NCBI GenBank assembly: GCA_900556785.1
Contig: USQK01000014.1
Location: 1-28,766, forward strand
Direction of reading: 5' to 3'
From: an uncultured Veillonella sp.
GTDB taxonomy: Bacteria > Bacillota > Negativicutes > Veillonellales > Veillonellaceae
Length of the DNA stretch: 28,766 nt
Below the pieces are notes generated by a model. It worked only from the letters and a program-made list of their open reading frames with translations, was not told where the DNA came from and did not search any database. Shown in pieces: positions 14,082-21,979 of the stretch (position 1 is the first letter of the stretch; every line of letters begins with the position of its first letter). Both the position numbers and the translations under genes were made by a program.

Positions 14082-15683
14082 TTATTTGTATGCTTTTTTA
14101 AAGTCAACAAGGCCCAATGTAGTCCAGAAATAATTTTGAATACTTCCATTTGTTACATATGGTTGTGTTGTGAAATACAATGGCATTACTAGAGATTCAT
14201 CAAAAATCATCTGTTCTGCTTTATGCATCAACGCATCCCGTTCAACCCCATTTGGTGTCGTACGAATACGAGCGATTAACTCGTTATAATTATCACTATG
14301 GTACTGACTATCATTGTCTTCAGCAGAGAATACTTCTAAGAAGTTTTGTGGATCACTGTAATCCGCAACCCAAGAAGCACGAGCAACTTGATATTTACCA
14401 GCTTCGCGATCGGCTAAGAATACCTTTGTTTCTTGATTTTGTAAGCGTACATCTGCACCAAATGCATTAACCCAAGCATCTTGTACAGCTTCAGCAATCG
14501 CTTTATGTAATTCACTTGTATTATACAAAATCGTAATTGGAGGCAATGGATGGTTCTTATCATAGCCAACTTTTTTCAAGATTTCTTTAGCTTGTTCTAC
14601 ATCTTCATAAACAAGATAGCTACCCGCTTCACGGAAATCTTCACGTCCATTACTTTCAAGCATGCCGTAAGGAACAAAGGCATAGGCCGCCTCTTTACCA
14701 CCGCGAACAATATTGTTAACGATGTTAGCACGATTGATAACCATGGAGAAAGCTTTACGCACCTCAGGATCTGTGAAAGGTTCTGCTTTCACATTGAATA
14801 CGTAATAATAGTTACCAAGCATAGGTCCAATATGTAATAGACCTGCCTCTTCTAAGCGTTTTTGGTCCGCTACAGGAGGCTCAACCGTCATATCTGCTTC
14901 GCCACCTTCAACCAATGTAAGGCGTGTACTTTGAGATTCACTAATAGGCCAATTCATTTTCTCTGTTTTCACAGAATCTGCATCCCAATAGTCAGGATTC
15001 TTAATGAAATCCATTTCTCCATTATGCTTCCAGGATAGTAAGCGGTATGGACCATTAGATACAAATGTATCTGCATTAGCAGCCCAGTTTTCATGAGCCT
15101 CTACAGCTTTTTGGCTCACTGGATAATAGCTATGAGAAGCTAGTAATTTTAAGAAATATGCTGTTGGATTCTCTAAAGTAACTACTAATGTATTATCATC
15201 AGTGGCCTTAACGCCAACATCATCAGCTGTAGCATCACCATTATTAAAGGCTTCGCCATTTTTTAATACATATAACATATATGCATTGTCCGCATGGACT
15301 TCAGGGTCTAATACGCGTTTCCACGCGTATTCAAAGTCATGAGCCGTCAAAGGCTCTCCATTAGACCATTTCAAATCAGGTCGTAAATGGAAGGTATACT
15401 CGCGACCATCATCAGAAATATCCCAGCTTTTAGCAAGTGCTGCCTCTGGTTCACTTTCATCATTCAAACGAACTAAACCGTCAAATAATTGAAGTTGAAC
15501 TGTAGCCTCCGGAGAGGTAGTAGACTTTGCTGGATCCAATGTGGATGGTTCCTGCTCAATAACATATCGAATGGTATGCTCATCAATTGGTTGTTCCCCG
15601 CGAGGATAACCAAATACAAATAAGAGCACACTCACCCCAAGAGCAAGGACCATGAGTTTTAACAAATTTCGTTTATCCATCAT
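14082..15683 (-). CDS. oppA: oligopeptide ABC transporter substrate-binding protein
   Basis: Family 5 extracellular solute-binding protein (OppA/DppA/MppA group) that delivers peptides to the OppBCDF transporter. The 533 residues show typical features: EPSTLDPAKS near the start, the family signature region around LAKSWDISDDGREYTFHLRP and LKWSNGEPLTAHDFEYAWKR, and FVSNGPYRLLSW. The N-terminus has a hydrophobic segment at about 8-26 but neither a lipobox Cys nor an obvious AxA cleavage site, so it may stay as an inner-membrane anchor. Its ATG at 15681-15683 overlaps the stop of the beta-lactamase-like gene (ATGA). Closest functional class (general peptide, dipeptide or murein peptide) cannot be fixed from sequence. 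Confidence 0.92.
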   Translation of the reverse strand: MMDKRNLLKLMVLALGVSVLLFVFGYPRGEQPIDEHTIRYVIEQEPSTLDPAKSTTSPEATVQLQLFDGLVRLNDESEPEAALAKSWDISDDGREYTFHLRPDLKWSNGEPLTAHDFEYAWKRVLDPEVHADNAYMLYVLKNGEAFNNGDATADDVGVKATDDNTLVVTLENPTAYFLKLLASHSYYPVSQKAVEAHENWAANADTFVSNGPYRLLSWKHNGEMDFIKNPDYWDADSVKTEKMNWPISESQSTRLTLVEGGEADMTVEPPVADQKRLEEAGLLHIGPMLGNYYYVFNVKAEPFTDPEVRKAFSMVINRANIVNNIVRGGKEAAYAFVPYGMLESNGREDFREAGSYLVYEDVEQAKEILKKVGYDKNHPLPPITILYNTSELHKAIAEAVQDAWVNAFGADVRLQNQETKVFLADREAGKYQVARASWVADYSDPQNFLEVFSAEDNDSQYHSDNYNELIARIRTTPNGVERDALMHKAEQMIFDESLVMPLYFTTQPYVTNGSIQNYFWTTLGLVDFKKAYK

Positions 15684-16498
15684 GGCAATGCTTCCTCTAC
15701 AAATTCTTTCATGATACGCCCTACTTGAGCGCCTAACTCTTTACCTCGGTCATTATCGATATCGCTCATCAAGAGGATAAAGCAGAAATGACCTCTAAAT
15801 GTTTCTAATACGCCCCCATCGTGCTCTACCCGATCAAGGGATCCTGTTTTATGGTGAAAGCGTGTATCTTCACCCCAATAAAATGGCAAGATATCACGGA
15901 ATTGTTGGCGACCTAAAATATTCCACATTTCTCGGCCATAAGCATCTCTATCACGACATTCAAAAATGTGTTTATACAAACGAGCTAACGACATAGCTGT
16001 AATGTGATTATCACGACCTTCAGCTAGGGCGTTAAAGTCCATCATCATGCGATTAAGCTCCATCTCATCCATACCAAGCTTTTCTGCACGAGCATTGATA
16101 TTTTCCATGCCGAGCACTGTGATGAGTAGATTTGTTGCGATATTATCACTAAGAACCATCATGAGACGGCATAACTCAAGATATGTAAAACTATGTTTAC
16201 CAACTAACTCTTGTAGTGCGCCGCCACCTTCAACGCGTGGAGTTCTAGATAAAGGAACTGTATCATTAATGTCCAATTGCTCCGTACGAGCTAAATGAAA
16301 GACATATTCCATGATAAGTACCTTAATTAAACTCGCACTAGAATGTACAGTATTTTCACCTCTAGCTGCGATGAGTGTTGGTTCCTCTTCATCATCGAAT
16401 TGTAGCACCGCATAAGATATATTCCCTGCTGGTGCCAATTCTTTAATGACTGTATCTAGTTGATGTTCCAAGGACTTGCCAACAATTAGTTTTTCCAT
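15680..16498 (-). CDS. class A beta-lactamase-fold serine hydrolase without signal peptide
   Basis: 272-residue protein with the full set of class A beta-lactamase motifs: SLIK with Ser56 and Lys59 (SxxK), SDN at 117-119, Glu147-Leu-Asn149 at the general-base position, and KTGS at 217-220. Unlike secreted beta-lactamases it starts MEKLIVGKSLEHQLD with no signal peptide or lipobox, so it should be cytoplasmic. The ATG at 16496-16498 has GGGAG 6 bases upstream. It is embedded between oppF (12-base gap) and oppA (4-base overlap). A role as a peptidase or amidase on imported peptides, for example D-Ala-containing wall peptides, fits better than antibiotic resistance, but this is inference; resistance cannot be excluded from sequence. 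Confidence 0.85.
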   Translation of the reverse strand: MEKLIVGKSLEHQLDTVIKELAPAGNISYAVLQFDDEEEPTLIAARGENTVHSSASLIKVLIMEYVFHLARTEQLDINDTVPLSRTPRVEGGGALQELVGKHSFTYLELCRLMMVLSDNIATNLLITVLGMENINARAEKLGMDEMELNRMMMDFNALAEGRDNHITAMSLARLYKHIFECRDRDAYGREMWNILGRQQFRDILPFYWGEDTRFHHKTGSLDRVEHDGGVLETFRGHFCFILLMSDIDNDRGKELGAQVGRIMKEFVEEALP

Positions 16499-16510
16499 AC
16501 TATTCTCCCA

Positions 16511-17458
16511 TTATATGTGCCAGCATGCGATGCGGCGATCTGCCCAATCTCGAAGTGGCGGACGTTCTGTAAAACAACGACCTTCCGCTTCTGGACATCG
16601 ACCACTAAACAGACACCCTTTTGGTGGGTCTAATGGATTTGGTGGATCCCCTTTAAGCGGTGCCCCAATTGGTGCATGTGGCATAACTGGACCATTTAAG
16701 GCCGTCAATGCACGGGTATACGGATGCTGAGGGAATTCATATAAGTCCAATGCAGGACCTTCTTCCATGACGGCACCTAAATACATAACAACCATGCGAT
16801 GACTAATGTAGCGCACCATATTTAAATCATGAGAAATAAAGAGGTACGAAATACCATGTTGTTCTTGTAATCTCTCAAGCAAGGTCATAATTTGTACTTG
16901 AATGGATACATCTAGTGCTGAAATCGGTTCATCACAGATGATACACTGTGGCTGCATAATGAGAGCCCGTGCAATACCGATACGTTGACGTTGGCCACCT
17001 GACAATTCATGAGCATAACGCTCACCAAAGGACATGTTCAAACCAACTTGATCAAGCACTTCTTTTACACGAATAACACGATCGCGAGGTGTATATTTTG
17101 GATCTAGCTCCAATGGTTCCTCTAGAATCGCATTAACTGTAAGACGTGGATTAAGAGATGCATAAGGGTTTTGGAATACCATTTGCATCACCGGATGAAC
17201 AGCTTTTCGTTCCACATACGGATCAATCTGACGACCGTTCATATAAATAGAACCTGATGTAGCCTGATGTAAGCCCATCAAAGTGTAGCCAAATGTGGAT
17301 TTACCACATCCAGACTCACCTACGATACCAAGGGTTTCCCCTGGTGATTGATATAGGCTCACGCCTTGTACAGCATGTACCGTGTGTTTTGGCTTAAATA
17401 AGCCTCCTGACAGAGTGAACTCTTTAACGAGATTGTCAGTTTCCCATACGTAACTCAT
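16511..17458 (-). CDS. oppF: oligopeptide ABC transporter ATP-binding protein OppF
   Basis: Second ATPase of the peptide importer. Walker A GESGCGKST (47-55), Q-loop FQNPYASLNPR, signature ELSGGQRQR, Walker B CIICDEPISALD and the H-loop FISHDLN are all present. The C-terminal oligopeptide-type extension has the four-Cys pattern CLFSGRCPEAEGRC...C, which in this family binds an iron-sulfur cluster. Length is 315. The ATG overlaps the oppD stop by one base (TAATG), with GGAGG upstream. The dipeptide-type name (DppF) would be equally valid. Confidence 0.93.
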   Translation of the reverse strand: MSYVWETDNLVKEFTLSGGLFKPKHTVHAVQGVSLYQSPGETLGIVGESGCGKSTFGYTLMGLHQATSGSIYMNGRQIDPYVERKAVHPVMQMVFQNPYASLNPRLTVNAILEEPLELDPKYTPRDRVIRVKEVLDQVGLNMSFGERYAHELSGGQRQRIGIARALIMQPQCIICDEPISALDVSIQVQIMTLLERLQEQHGISYLFISHDLNMVRYISHRMVVMYLGAVMEEGPALDLYEFPQHPYTRALTALNGPVMPHAPIGAPLKGDPPNPLDPPKGCLFSGRCPEAEGRCFTERPPLRDWADRRIACWHI

Positions 17459-18438
17459 TAAAGTCCCTCCAACTTAGCTAACCAACATGTAAATTGGTGA
17501 CCTTCACCAACATTTGTAACCATAGGAATACGATTACCACAGATACGCATAGCCCACTTACATCGTGGATTAAATGCACACCCTCGTGGTAGATCAAATA
17601 GATCTGGTGGTTGACCTTCAACGGCTTTTAACTCACCATGCCATTTACCTTGTGGTAAAGCGAGTAATAAACCTAATGTGTACGGATGGCGAGGTTCATT
17701 AAAGATGCCCTCCACTGTAGCAGATTCAACACACTTACCAGCATACATAACCATAACGCGGTCGCAAATTTGAGCGATAACACGTAAGTTATGAGAAATA
17801 AAGATAATCCCAATACCAGCCTCTACAGCTAATGTTTGCATAAGGCGTAAGATTTGAGCCTCTGTTGTAATATCAAGAGCCGTTGTAGGTTCATCACAAA
17901 TTAAAATCTTTGGACGCCCCGCCACAGCCATGGCAATACAAACGCGTTGACGCATACCACCACTCAATTCATGAGGATATTGAGATAATCGTCTTTCCGG
18001 TGTAGAAAGGCCCATCTTCTTTAACAAGTCGATAGCGATAGCTCGTTCGTCATAATCCTCACCATATGCATTAGTACGATGGATAACCTCATATAGTTGC
18101 TCCCCAATCGTCATGATTGGATTCAAAGATGTCATAGGATCTTGAAATACCATAGCAACAGTAGTACCACGCAACTCATTCCAGTCATCTTCAGTGAATT
18201 CAAGGCAATCATTGCCATCAATCATAAATGTATCGGCTTTGATTTTTGTTTTACCATATGGTAGTAATCCCATTAAGGAATTAACTAGTACAGATTTACC
18301 ACAGCCGGATTCACCAACAATACCTAAAATCTCACCTGGTTGTAAGGAGATATCTTGATTGCGAATAACCCGTAAAGGGCCTTGGAAGGTATCAATGGTA
18401 ATGGACACATTGCGCACATCAACAATTGCGTTATTCAT
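17458..18438 (-). CDS. oppD: oligopeptide ABC transporter ATP-binding protein OppD
   Basis: First ATPase of the importer, 326 residues. Walker A GESGCGKSV, Q-loop FQDPMTSLNPIM, signature ELSGGMRQR, Walker B ILICDEPTTALD and FISHNLR are visible, and the C-terminal extension again carries Cys residues in the CAFNPRC...C...C order typical of OppD/DppD. It overlaps oppC and oppF by one base each (TAATG junctions), giving strict coupling of subunit synthesis. Confidence 0.93.
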   Translation of the reverse strand: MNNAIVDVRNVSITIDTFQGPLRVIRNQDISLQPGEILGIVGESGCGKSVLVNSLMGLLPYGKTKIKADTFMIDGNDCLEFTEDDWNELRGTTVAMVFQDPMTSLNPIMTIGEQLYEVIHRTNAYGEDYDERAIAIDLLKKMGLSTPERRLSQYPHELSGGMRQRVCIAMAVAGRPKILICDEPTTALDITTEAQILRLMQTLAVEAGIGIIFISHNLRVIAQICDRVMVMYAGKCVESATVEGIFNEPRHPYTLGLLLALPQGKWHGELKAVEGQPPDLFDLPRGCAFNPRCKWAMRICGNRIPMVTNVGEGHQFTCWLAKLEGL

Positions 18439-19337
18439 TATCTATCTCCTTCCTTAGGGTCTAACACATTACGTAAGCCATCGCCAAGGAATGCGAAACC
18501 AAGCATGGTAACGCTAATGGCAACAGCAGGAAAAATCAATTGGAACGGATAAGAGCGCATGCTACTAATCCCTTCAGAAGCTAATACGCCCCAGCTCGCC
18601 ATAGGTGCATTTACACCTAAACCGATAAAGCTAAGGAATGCTTCTGTAAAAATAGCCTCTGGGATGGCCAATGTCAAAGTAATAATGATTGGACCTACAC
18701 AGTTTGGCAAAATATGACGTAATAAAATGCGATATTTGGGAATGCCCATCGCTTCAGCAGCAATGATATATTCTTCGTTTTTAACTTTCAAAATTTGACT
18801 ACGTACGATACGGGCCATATTCAGCCAGTACGCAATGCCCAATGCTACGAAAATAGATGTTAAGCCAGGGCCAAGTACAACCATCAACAAAATTACATAC
18901 AGTAAAAGTGGAATACCGTACAATACATCTACCAGCCCCATCATGATGCGGTCAACCTTACCGCCAAGGTAACCTGCAATACCGCCATAGGTAACGCCGA
19001 TAACAAGATTGATAAATGCTGCTACAAAGCCGATGGTTAAGGAAATACGAGCACCGTACATAACGCGAGTGTAAATGTCGCGACCTAATGTATCGGTACC
19101 AAACCAATGACTAAAGCTTGGGCTTTGGTTCGCATCAATCAAGGATTGGTCCGCATAGGTATACGGCGAAATTAGGGGTCCTAAAATAGCCAACACAATC
19201 ATCACCAAAATGATGGTTGCCCCTACTACGGCCAAGCGATTTACCTTAAATCTCGCCCATTTACTAGGACGTTTTATAAAGCTTGTAATTTCTTCTTGAG
19301 GGGTTCGCTCAATAGGTAAAAAATCTTCCTTATTCAT
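18438..19337 (-). CDS. oppC: oligopeptide ABC transporter permease OppC
   Basis: Inner-membrane permease of 299 residues. It has an N-terminal cytoplasmic stretch with the OppC-type segment, a first membrane helix at about 38-58, then a large extracytoplasmic part with FGTDTLGRDIYTRVMYGAR and a BPD-type transport core with the EAA loop EYIIAAEAMGIPKYRILLRH. I chose ATG 19335-19337, which follows AGGAGGGG by about 6 bases; an upstream in-frame ATG at 19370 has no such site. The start overlaps oppB by 8 bases. Confidence 0.92.
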   Translation of the reverse strand: MNKEDFLPIERTPQEEITSFIKRPSKWARFKVNRLAVVGATIILVMIVLAILGPLISPYTYADQSLIDANQSPSFSHWFGTDTLGRDIYTRVMYGARISLTIGFVAAFINLVIGVTYGGIAGYLGGKVDRIMMGLVDVLYGIPLLLYVILLMVVLGPGLTSIFVALGIAYWLNMARIVRSQILKVKNEEYIIAAEAMGIPKYRILLRHILPNCVGPIIITLTLAIPEAIFTEAFLSFIGLGVNAPMASWGVLASEGISSMRSYPFQLIFPAVAISVTMLGFAFLGDGLRNVLDPKEGDR

Positions 19338-20262
19338 CTGTCCCCTCCTCTGTCGTAACACGTGGATCAATTAATGGATAAATCATATCCACCAAGATAT
19401 TAAGAAATACTACAAGAGCACTATAGAAAATCGTAATGCCAAGGATAACCGTATAATCACGGTTATAAATAGATGTTACGAAATACTGTCCAAGGCCTGG
19501 AATAGCAAAAATCGTTTCTACGATAAAGCTACCTGTCAAAAGGCTGGCAGCCAATGGGCCCAAATAGGTAATAACTGGCAAAATAGCATTCCCTAACGCA
19601 TGACGTGTCAAAATAGTCCAAGAACTCAAGCCTTTGGCGCGAGCTGTACGGATGTATTCTTGTTGGTACACATCAAGCAACCCACTGCGTGTTAAGCGTG
19701 CAATGAATGCCATCGGTTGTGCAGCTAACGTTAATACTGGTAGCACCATATAAGATGGACCACGCCATAAGGCCACTGGGAACCAGCCTAGTTCAAAGCC
19801 CACCACATATACAAGAACGGCACCAATAATAAAGGTAGGCACAGAAATACCAATTGTAGATAATATAGTTACCGCATAATCAACAATACCATTAGGGCGC
19901 ATAGCGCTAATAGCACCTGCTGCAATGCCACCTGCTACAGCCACCATTAATGATAATAAGCCGAGCTGTGCAGAAATTGGGAATGCATCGCTGATAATAT
20001 CATTTACACTACGGCCTTCATACTTGTATGATGGTCCCAAATCACCAGTAATAACACCACCTAAATAATCACCATACTGCTTCCATACAGGATCATCAAG
20101 ATGATACTTTGCTTCAATACTTGCTTTCACCTGAGGTGGTAGTTTCTTCTCAGTTGTAAAAGGTCCCCCCGGAATTGCATGCATTAATGCAAATGTTACG
20201 GTAATGATGACCCATAAGATTATGATTGCGCCACCTAGGCGTCGAAATACATACCTCGTCAT
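19330..20262 (-). CDS. oppB: oligopeptide ABC transporter permease OppB
   Basis: First gene of the opp operon; inner-membrane permease of 310 residues with about six helices. The N-terminus MTRYVFRRLGGAIIILWVII and the HAIPGGPF stretch are typical OppB/DppB; the EAA loop reads EYIRTARAKGLSSWTILTRH. I prefer the ATG at 20260-20262, 9 bases after GGAGG; a GTG two codons earlier would leave only 3 bases. It is divergent from the pyridoxal kinase-like gene, with promoters for both in the gap. Confidence 0.93.
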   Translation of the reverse strand: MTRYVFRRLGGAIIILWVIITVTFALMHAIPGGPFTTEKKLPPQVKASIEAKYHLDDPVWKQYGDYLGGVITGDLGPSYKYEGRSVNDIISDAFPISAQLGLLSLMVAVAGGIAAGAISAMRPNGIVDYAVTILSTIGISVPTFIIGAVLVYVVGFELGWFPVALWRGPSYMVLPVLTLAAQPMAFIARLTRSGLLDVYQQEYIRTARAKGLSSWTILTRHALGNAILPVITYLGPLAASLLTGSFIVETIFAIPGLGQYFVTSIYNRDYTVILGITIFYSALVVFLNILVDMIYPLIDPRVTTEEGTDE

Positions 20263-20296
20263 TGTCACTTTCCTCCATAAAAAGTCTATTCGTTTT

Positions 20297-20302
20297 ATTA
20301 TA
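20297..20302 (-). promoter_or_regulatory. -10 element of the opp operon
   Basis: A perfect TATAAT on the minus strand lies 34 bases before the oppB start. The -35 region is not close to consensus, which would fit an activated or weak promoter. Confidence 0.5.
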
Positions 20303-20341
20303 CTACATTATGAAGCTAATTTCATGATTAACATCATTACA

Positions 20342-20370
20342 TTTACAGAAAGGCTTACATAACGTACAAT
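20342..20370 (+). promoter_or_regulatory. promoter of the kinase-DUF805 operon
   Basis: TTTACA at 20342-20347, a 17-base spacer and TACAAT at 20365-20370 form a good plus-strand housekeeping promoter, 27 bases before the kinase ATG. Confidence 0.7.
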
Positions 20371-20397
20371 AAAATATATGATTATTTGGAGGTGTCT

Positions 20398-21231
20398 ATG
20401 ATAGCAGTACCTAGAGTTTTAACAATTCAAGACATGAGCTCTATTGGACGCTGTGCCCTTACCGTTATGATTCCTATCATCAGTGCCATGCGCTGTCAGG
20501 CGGTTCCTTTGGCGACAGCGGTACTAAGCAATCACTTAGAGTATCCTCACTATGAATTTGTCGATTTATCTGCTCATATGAGAGATTTCATGGATTGCTG
20601 GGATAAAAACGAAATTGACTTTCACGCTATCGTAAGTGGATTCTTGGCCTCACCAGAACAAATTCACCTCGTTGAAGAAGCAATCAATCGATTTGCCTCT
20701 AATGGTCAGATGGTTATCGTCGATCCCGCAATGGCCGATGATGGTCGCCTCTATTCCATTTATACTCCTGATATGGTTGTAGCTATGCGCCAACTTGTAT
20801 CTAAGGCCCACATCGTAAAGCCAAACTTTACTGAGGCATGCTTCTTATTAGATATTCCATTCTCAACAAATCCTATTAGCGAAGATGAATTACGTGAGCG
20901 ATGTAAGCAATTACATCACATGGGCCCTGAAATGGTTATCATGACCAGCGTCCCATCGAAAACACATGCTGTTATTGCGGTCTATGATGGACCTACAGAC
21001 TTTTTAAAAACATACTCTATACCTCTGGTTCCTGTAAAAGCTACAGGGACAGGAGATATTTTTACTGCTGTATTATCTGGTGCGGTAATGAGGGGATATT
21101 CTCCTTATGATGCGGCAGAACTGGCAATGAATTTTACTACCAAAGCGATTCAAGCAACATTAGATACAGTACAATCACTAAAACATGGAGTCGCATTTGA
21201 GTTAGTTTTGCCAGAATTAACTCAACTATAA
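20398..21231 (+). CDS. pyridoxal/pyridoxamine kinase (PdxK/PdxY family)
   Basis: Ribokinase-fold enzyme that phosphorylates pyridoxal, pyridoxine or pyridoxamine in vitamin B6 salvage. It starts with the family's VLTIQDMSSIGRCALT, has VDPAMADDGRLY in the middle, KPNFTEA (141-147) and the anion-hole/catalytic motif ATGTGD (215-220, Asp220 as base). Length is 277 from ATG 20398, chosen because GGAGGTGTCT precedes it; a TTG four codons upstream lies within that site. It heads a two-gene plus-strand operon with a good promoter and is divergent from oppB. PdxK and PdxY cannot be told apart here; ThiD-like hydroxymethylpyrimidine kinase is a less likely alternative. Confidence 0.9.
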   Translation: MIAVPRVLTIQDMSSIGRCALTVMIPIISAMRCQAVPLATAVLSNHLEYPHYEFVDLSAHMRDFMDCWDKNEIDFHAIVSGFLASPEQIHLVEEAINRFASNGQMVIVDPAMADDGRLYSIYTPDMVVAMRQLVSKAHIVKPNFTEACFLLDIPFSTNPISEDELRERCKQLHHMGPEMVIMTSVPSKTHAVIAVYDGPTDFLKTYSIPLVPVKATGTGDIFTAVLSGAVMRGYSPYDAAELAMNFTTKAIQATLDTVQSLKHGVAFELVLPELTQL

Positions 21232-21252
21232 GCTATAAATAAAGGGGAACTT

Positions 21253-21837
21253 ATGGATTTACTCTATGTTGTATTACGAACACTACTCATATGTACTGTC
21301 GGTTTGCTCATTGCATTCCAAGGTCGACGTATGGGATTATCGATTTTTAATCTAACGGGACGGTTAAATCGACTACAATTTATCATATGCTTCATTGTTT
21401 TAATGATTTTATTCCACATCGTTCACTACATTGATGATGTATTCTTGGACTTTGTTGTTTCTTTACCTGCCTATTGGTTTACAAGGGTTGTTATATGGAT
21501 TTTATTAGCATCCTTATTCCCATTATCCTGCATCTTATTTGGCCGTCGTATTCATGATATCGGCTTTAATGCTTGGGCAGGGATTCTATGGTCGATAATC
21601 ATCATTTTCATCAATACCTATTCTGCTGTATCGCCATTCAATTACTTGCTTGAACTTTTCGTATGGCTCATAGGCTTCCTATTTTGGGTATTGCCTGGTC
21701 AGCCAGAACCGAATCAATATGGTAACCCACCATTTATGCCTGTAAATCGACCAACTTATGAGTCAATGCAACCGTCCATATCTCATAGGGAAAAAGAAAT
21801 CCGCAAAACGGTGCGTAAACGACGTAAAAAACGATAA
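21253..21837 (+). CDS. DUF805 family membrane protein
   Basis: A 194-residue membrane protein with the DUF805 pattern: GRLNRLQFIICFIVL (36-50), FGRRIHDIGFNAWAGIL (95-111) and a final LPGQPEPNQYGNPP. About five hydrophobic segments lie at 4-20, 42-60, 77-95, 106-125 and 132-148. The C-terminal 30 residues are very basic (KEIRKTVRKRRKKR). An N-terminal helix precedes the usual start of the domain. Function of the family is unknown. It starts 21 bases after the kinase gene with AAAGGGGAA as binding site, so the two are cotranscribed. Confidence 0.88.
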   Translation: MDLLYVVLRTLLICTVGLLIAFQGRRMGLSIFNLTGRLNRLQFIICFIVLMILFHIVHYIDDVFLDFVVSLPAYWFTRVVIWILLASLFPLSCILFGRRIHDIGFNAWAGILWSIIIIFINTYSAVSPFNYLLELFVWLIGFLFWVLPGQPEPNQYGNPPFMPVNRPTYESMQPSISHREKEIRKTVRKRRKKR

Positions 21838-21844
21838 CAAATTA

Positions 21845-21892
21845 ATAAATAAAAAACGTATCTCTTCATAAAGAGATACGTTTTTTATTTAT
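21845..21892. terminator. bidirectional terminator between convergent genes
   Basis: Arms at 21845-21866 and 21871-21892 pair perfectly over 22 bp with a CATA loop; the outer part is A-rich on one side and T-rich on the other. It ends the kinase-DUF805 operon on the plus strand and can also end the unknown gene coming from the right on the minus strand. Confidence 0.92.
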
Positions 21893-21979
21893 CACATGTC
21901 TTATTATATATAGTTCTTTATTACCTTAATAACTATACCATAATAATTTAAAAGAGTTTCAACCTGATTCTTTACAAAC

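Noticed and set aside
15680..16498. Acquired beta-lactam resistance gene
   Set aside because: There is no signal peptide, no mobile element nearby, and the gene is translationally coupled inside the opp operon; resistance is not the best reading.
20303..20341. Operator palindromes between the divergent oppB and kinase promoters
   Set aside because: Only two 5-base arm pairs (ATGAA/TTCAT and ATGAT/ATCAT) are visible, which is expected by chance in AT-rich DNA.
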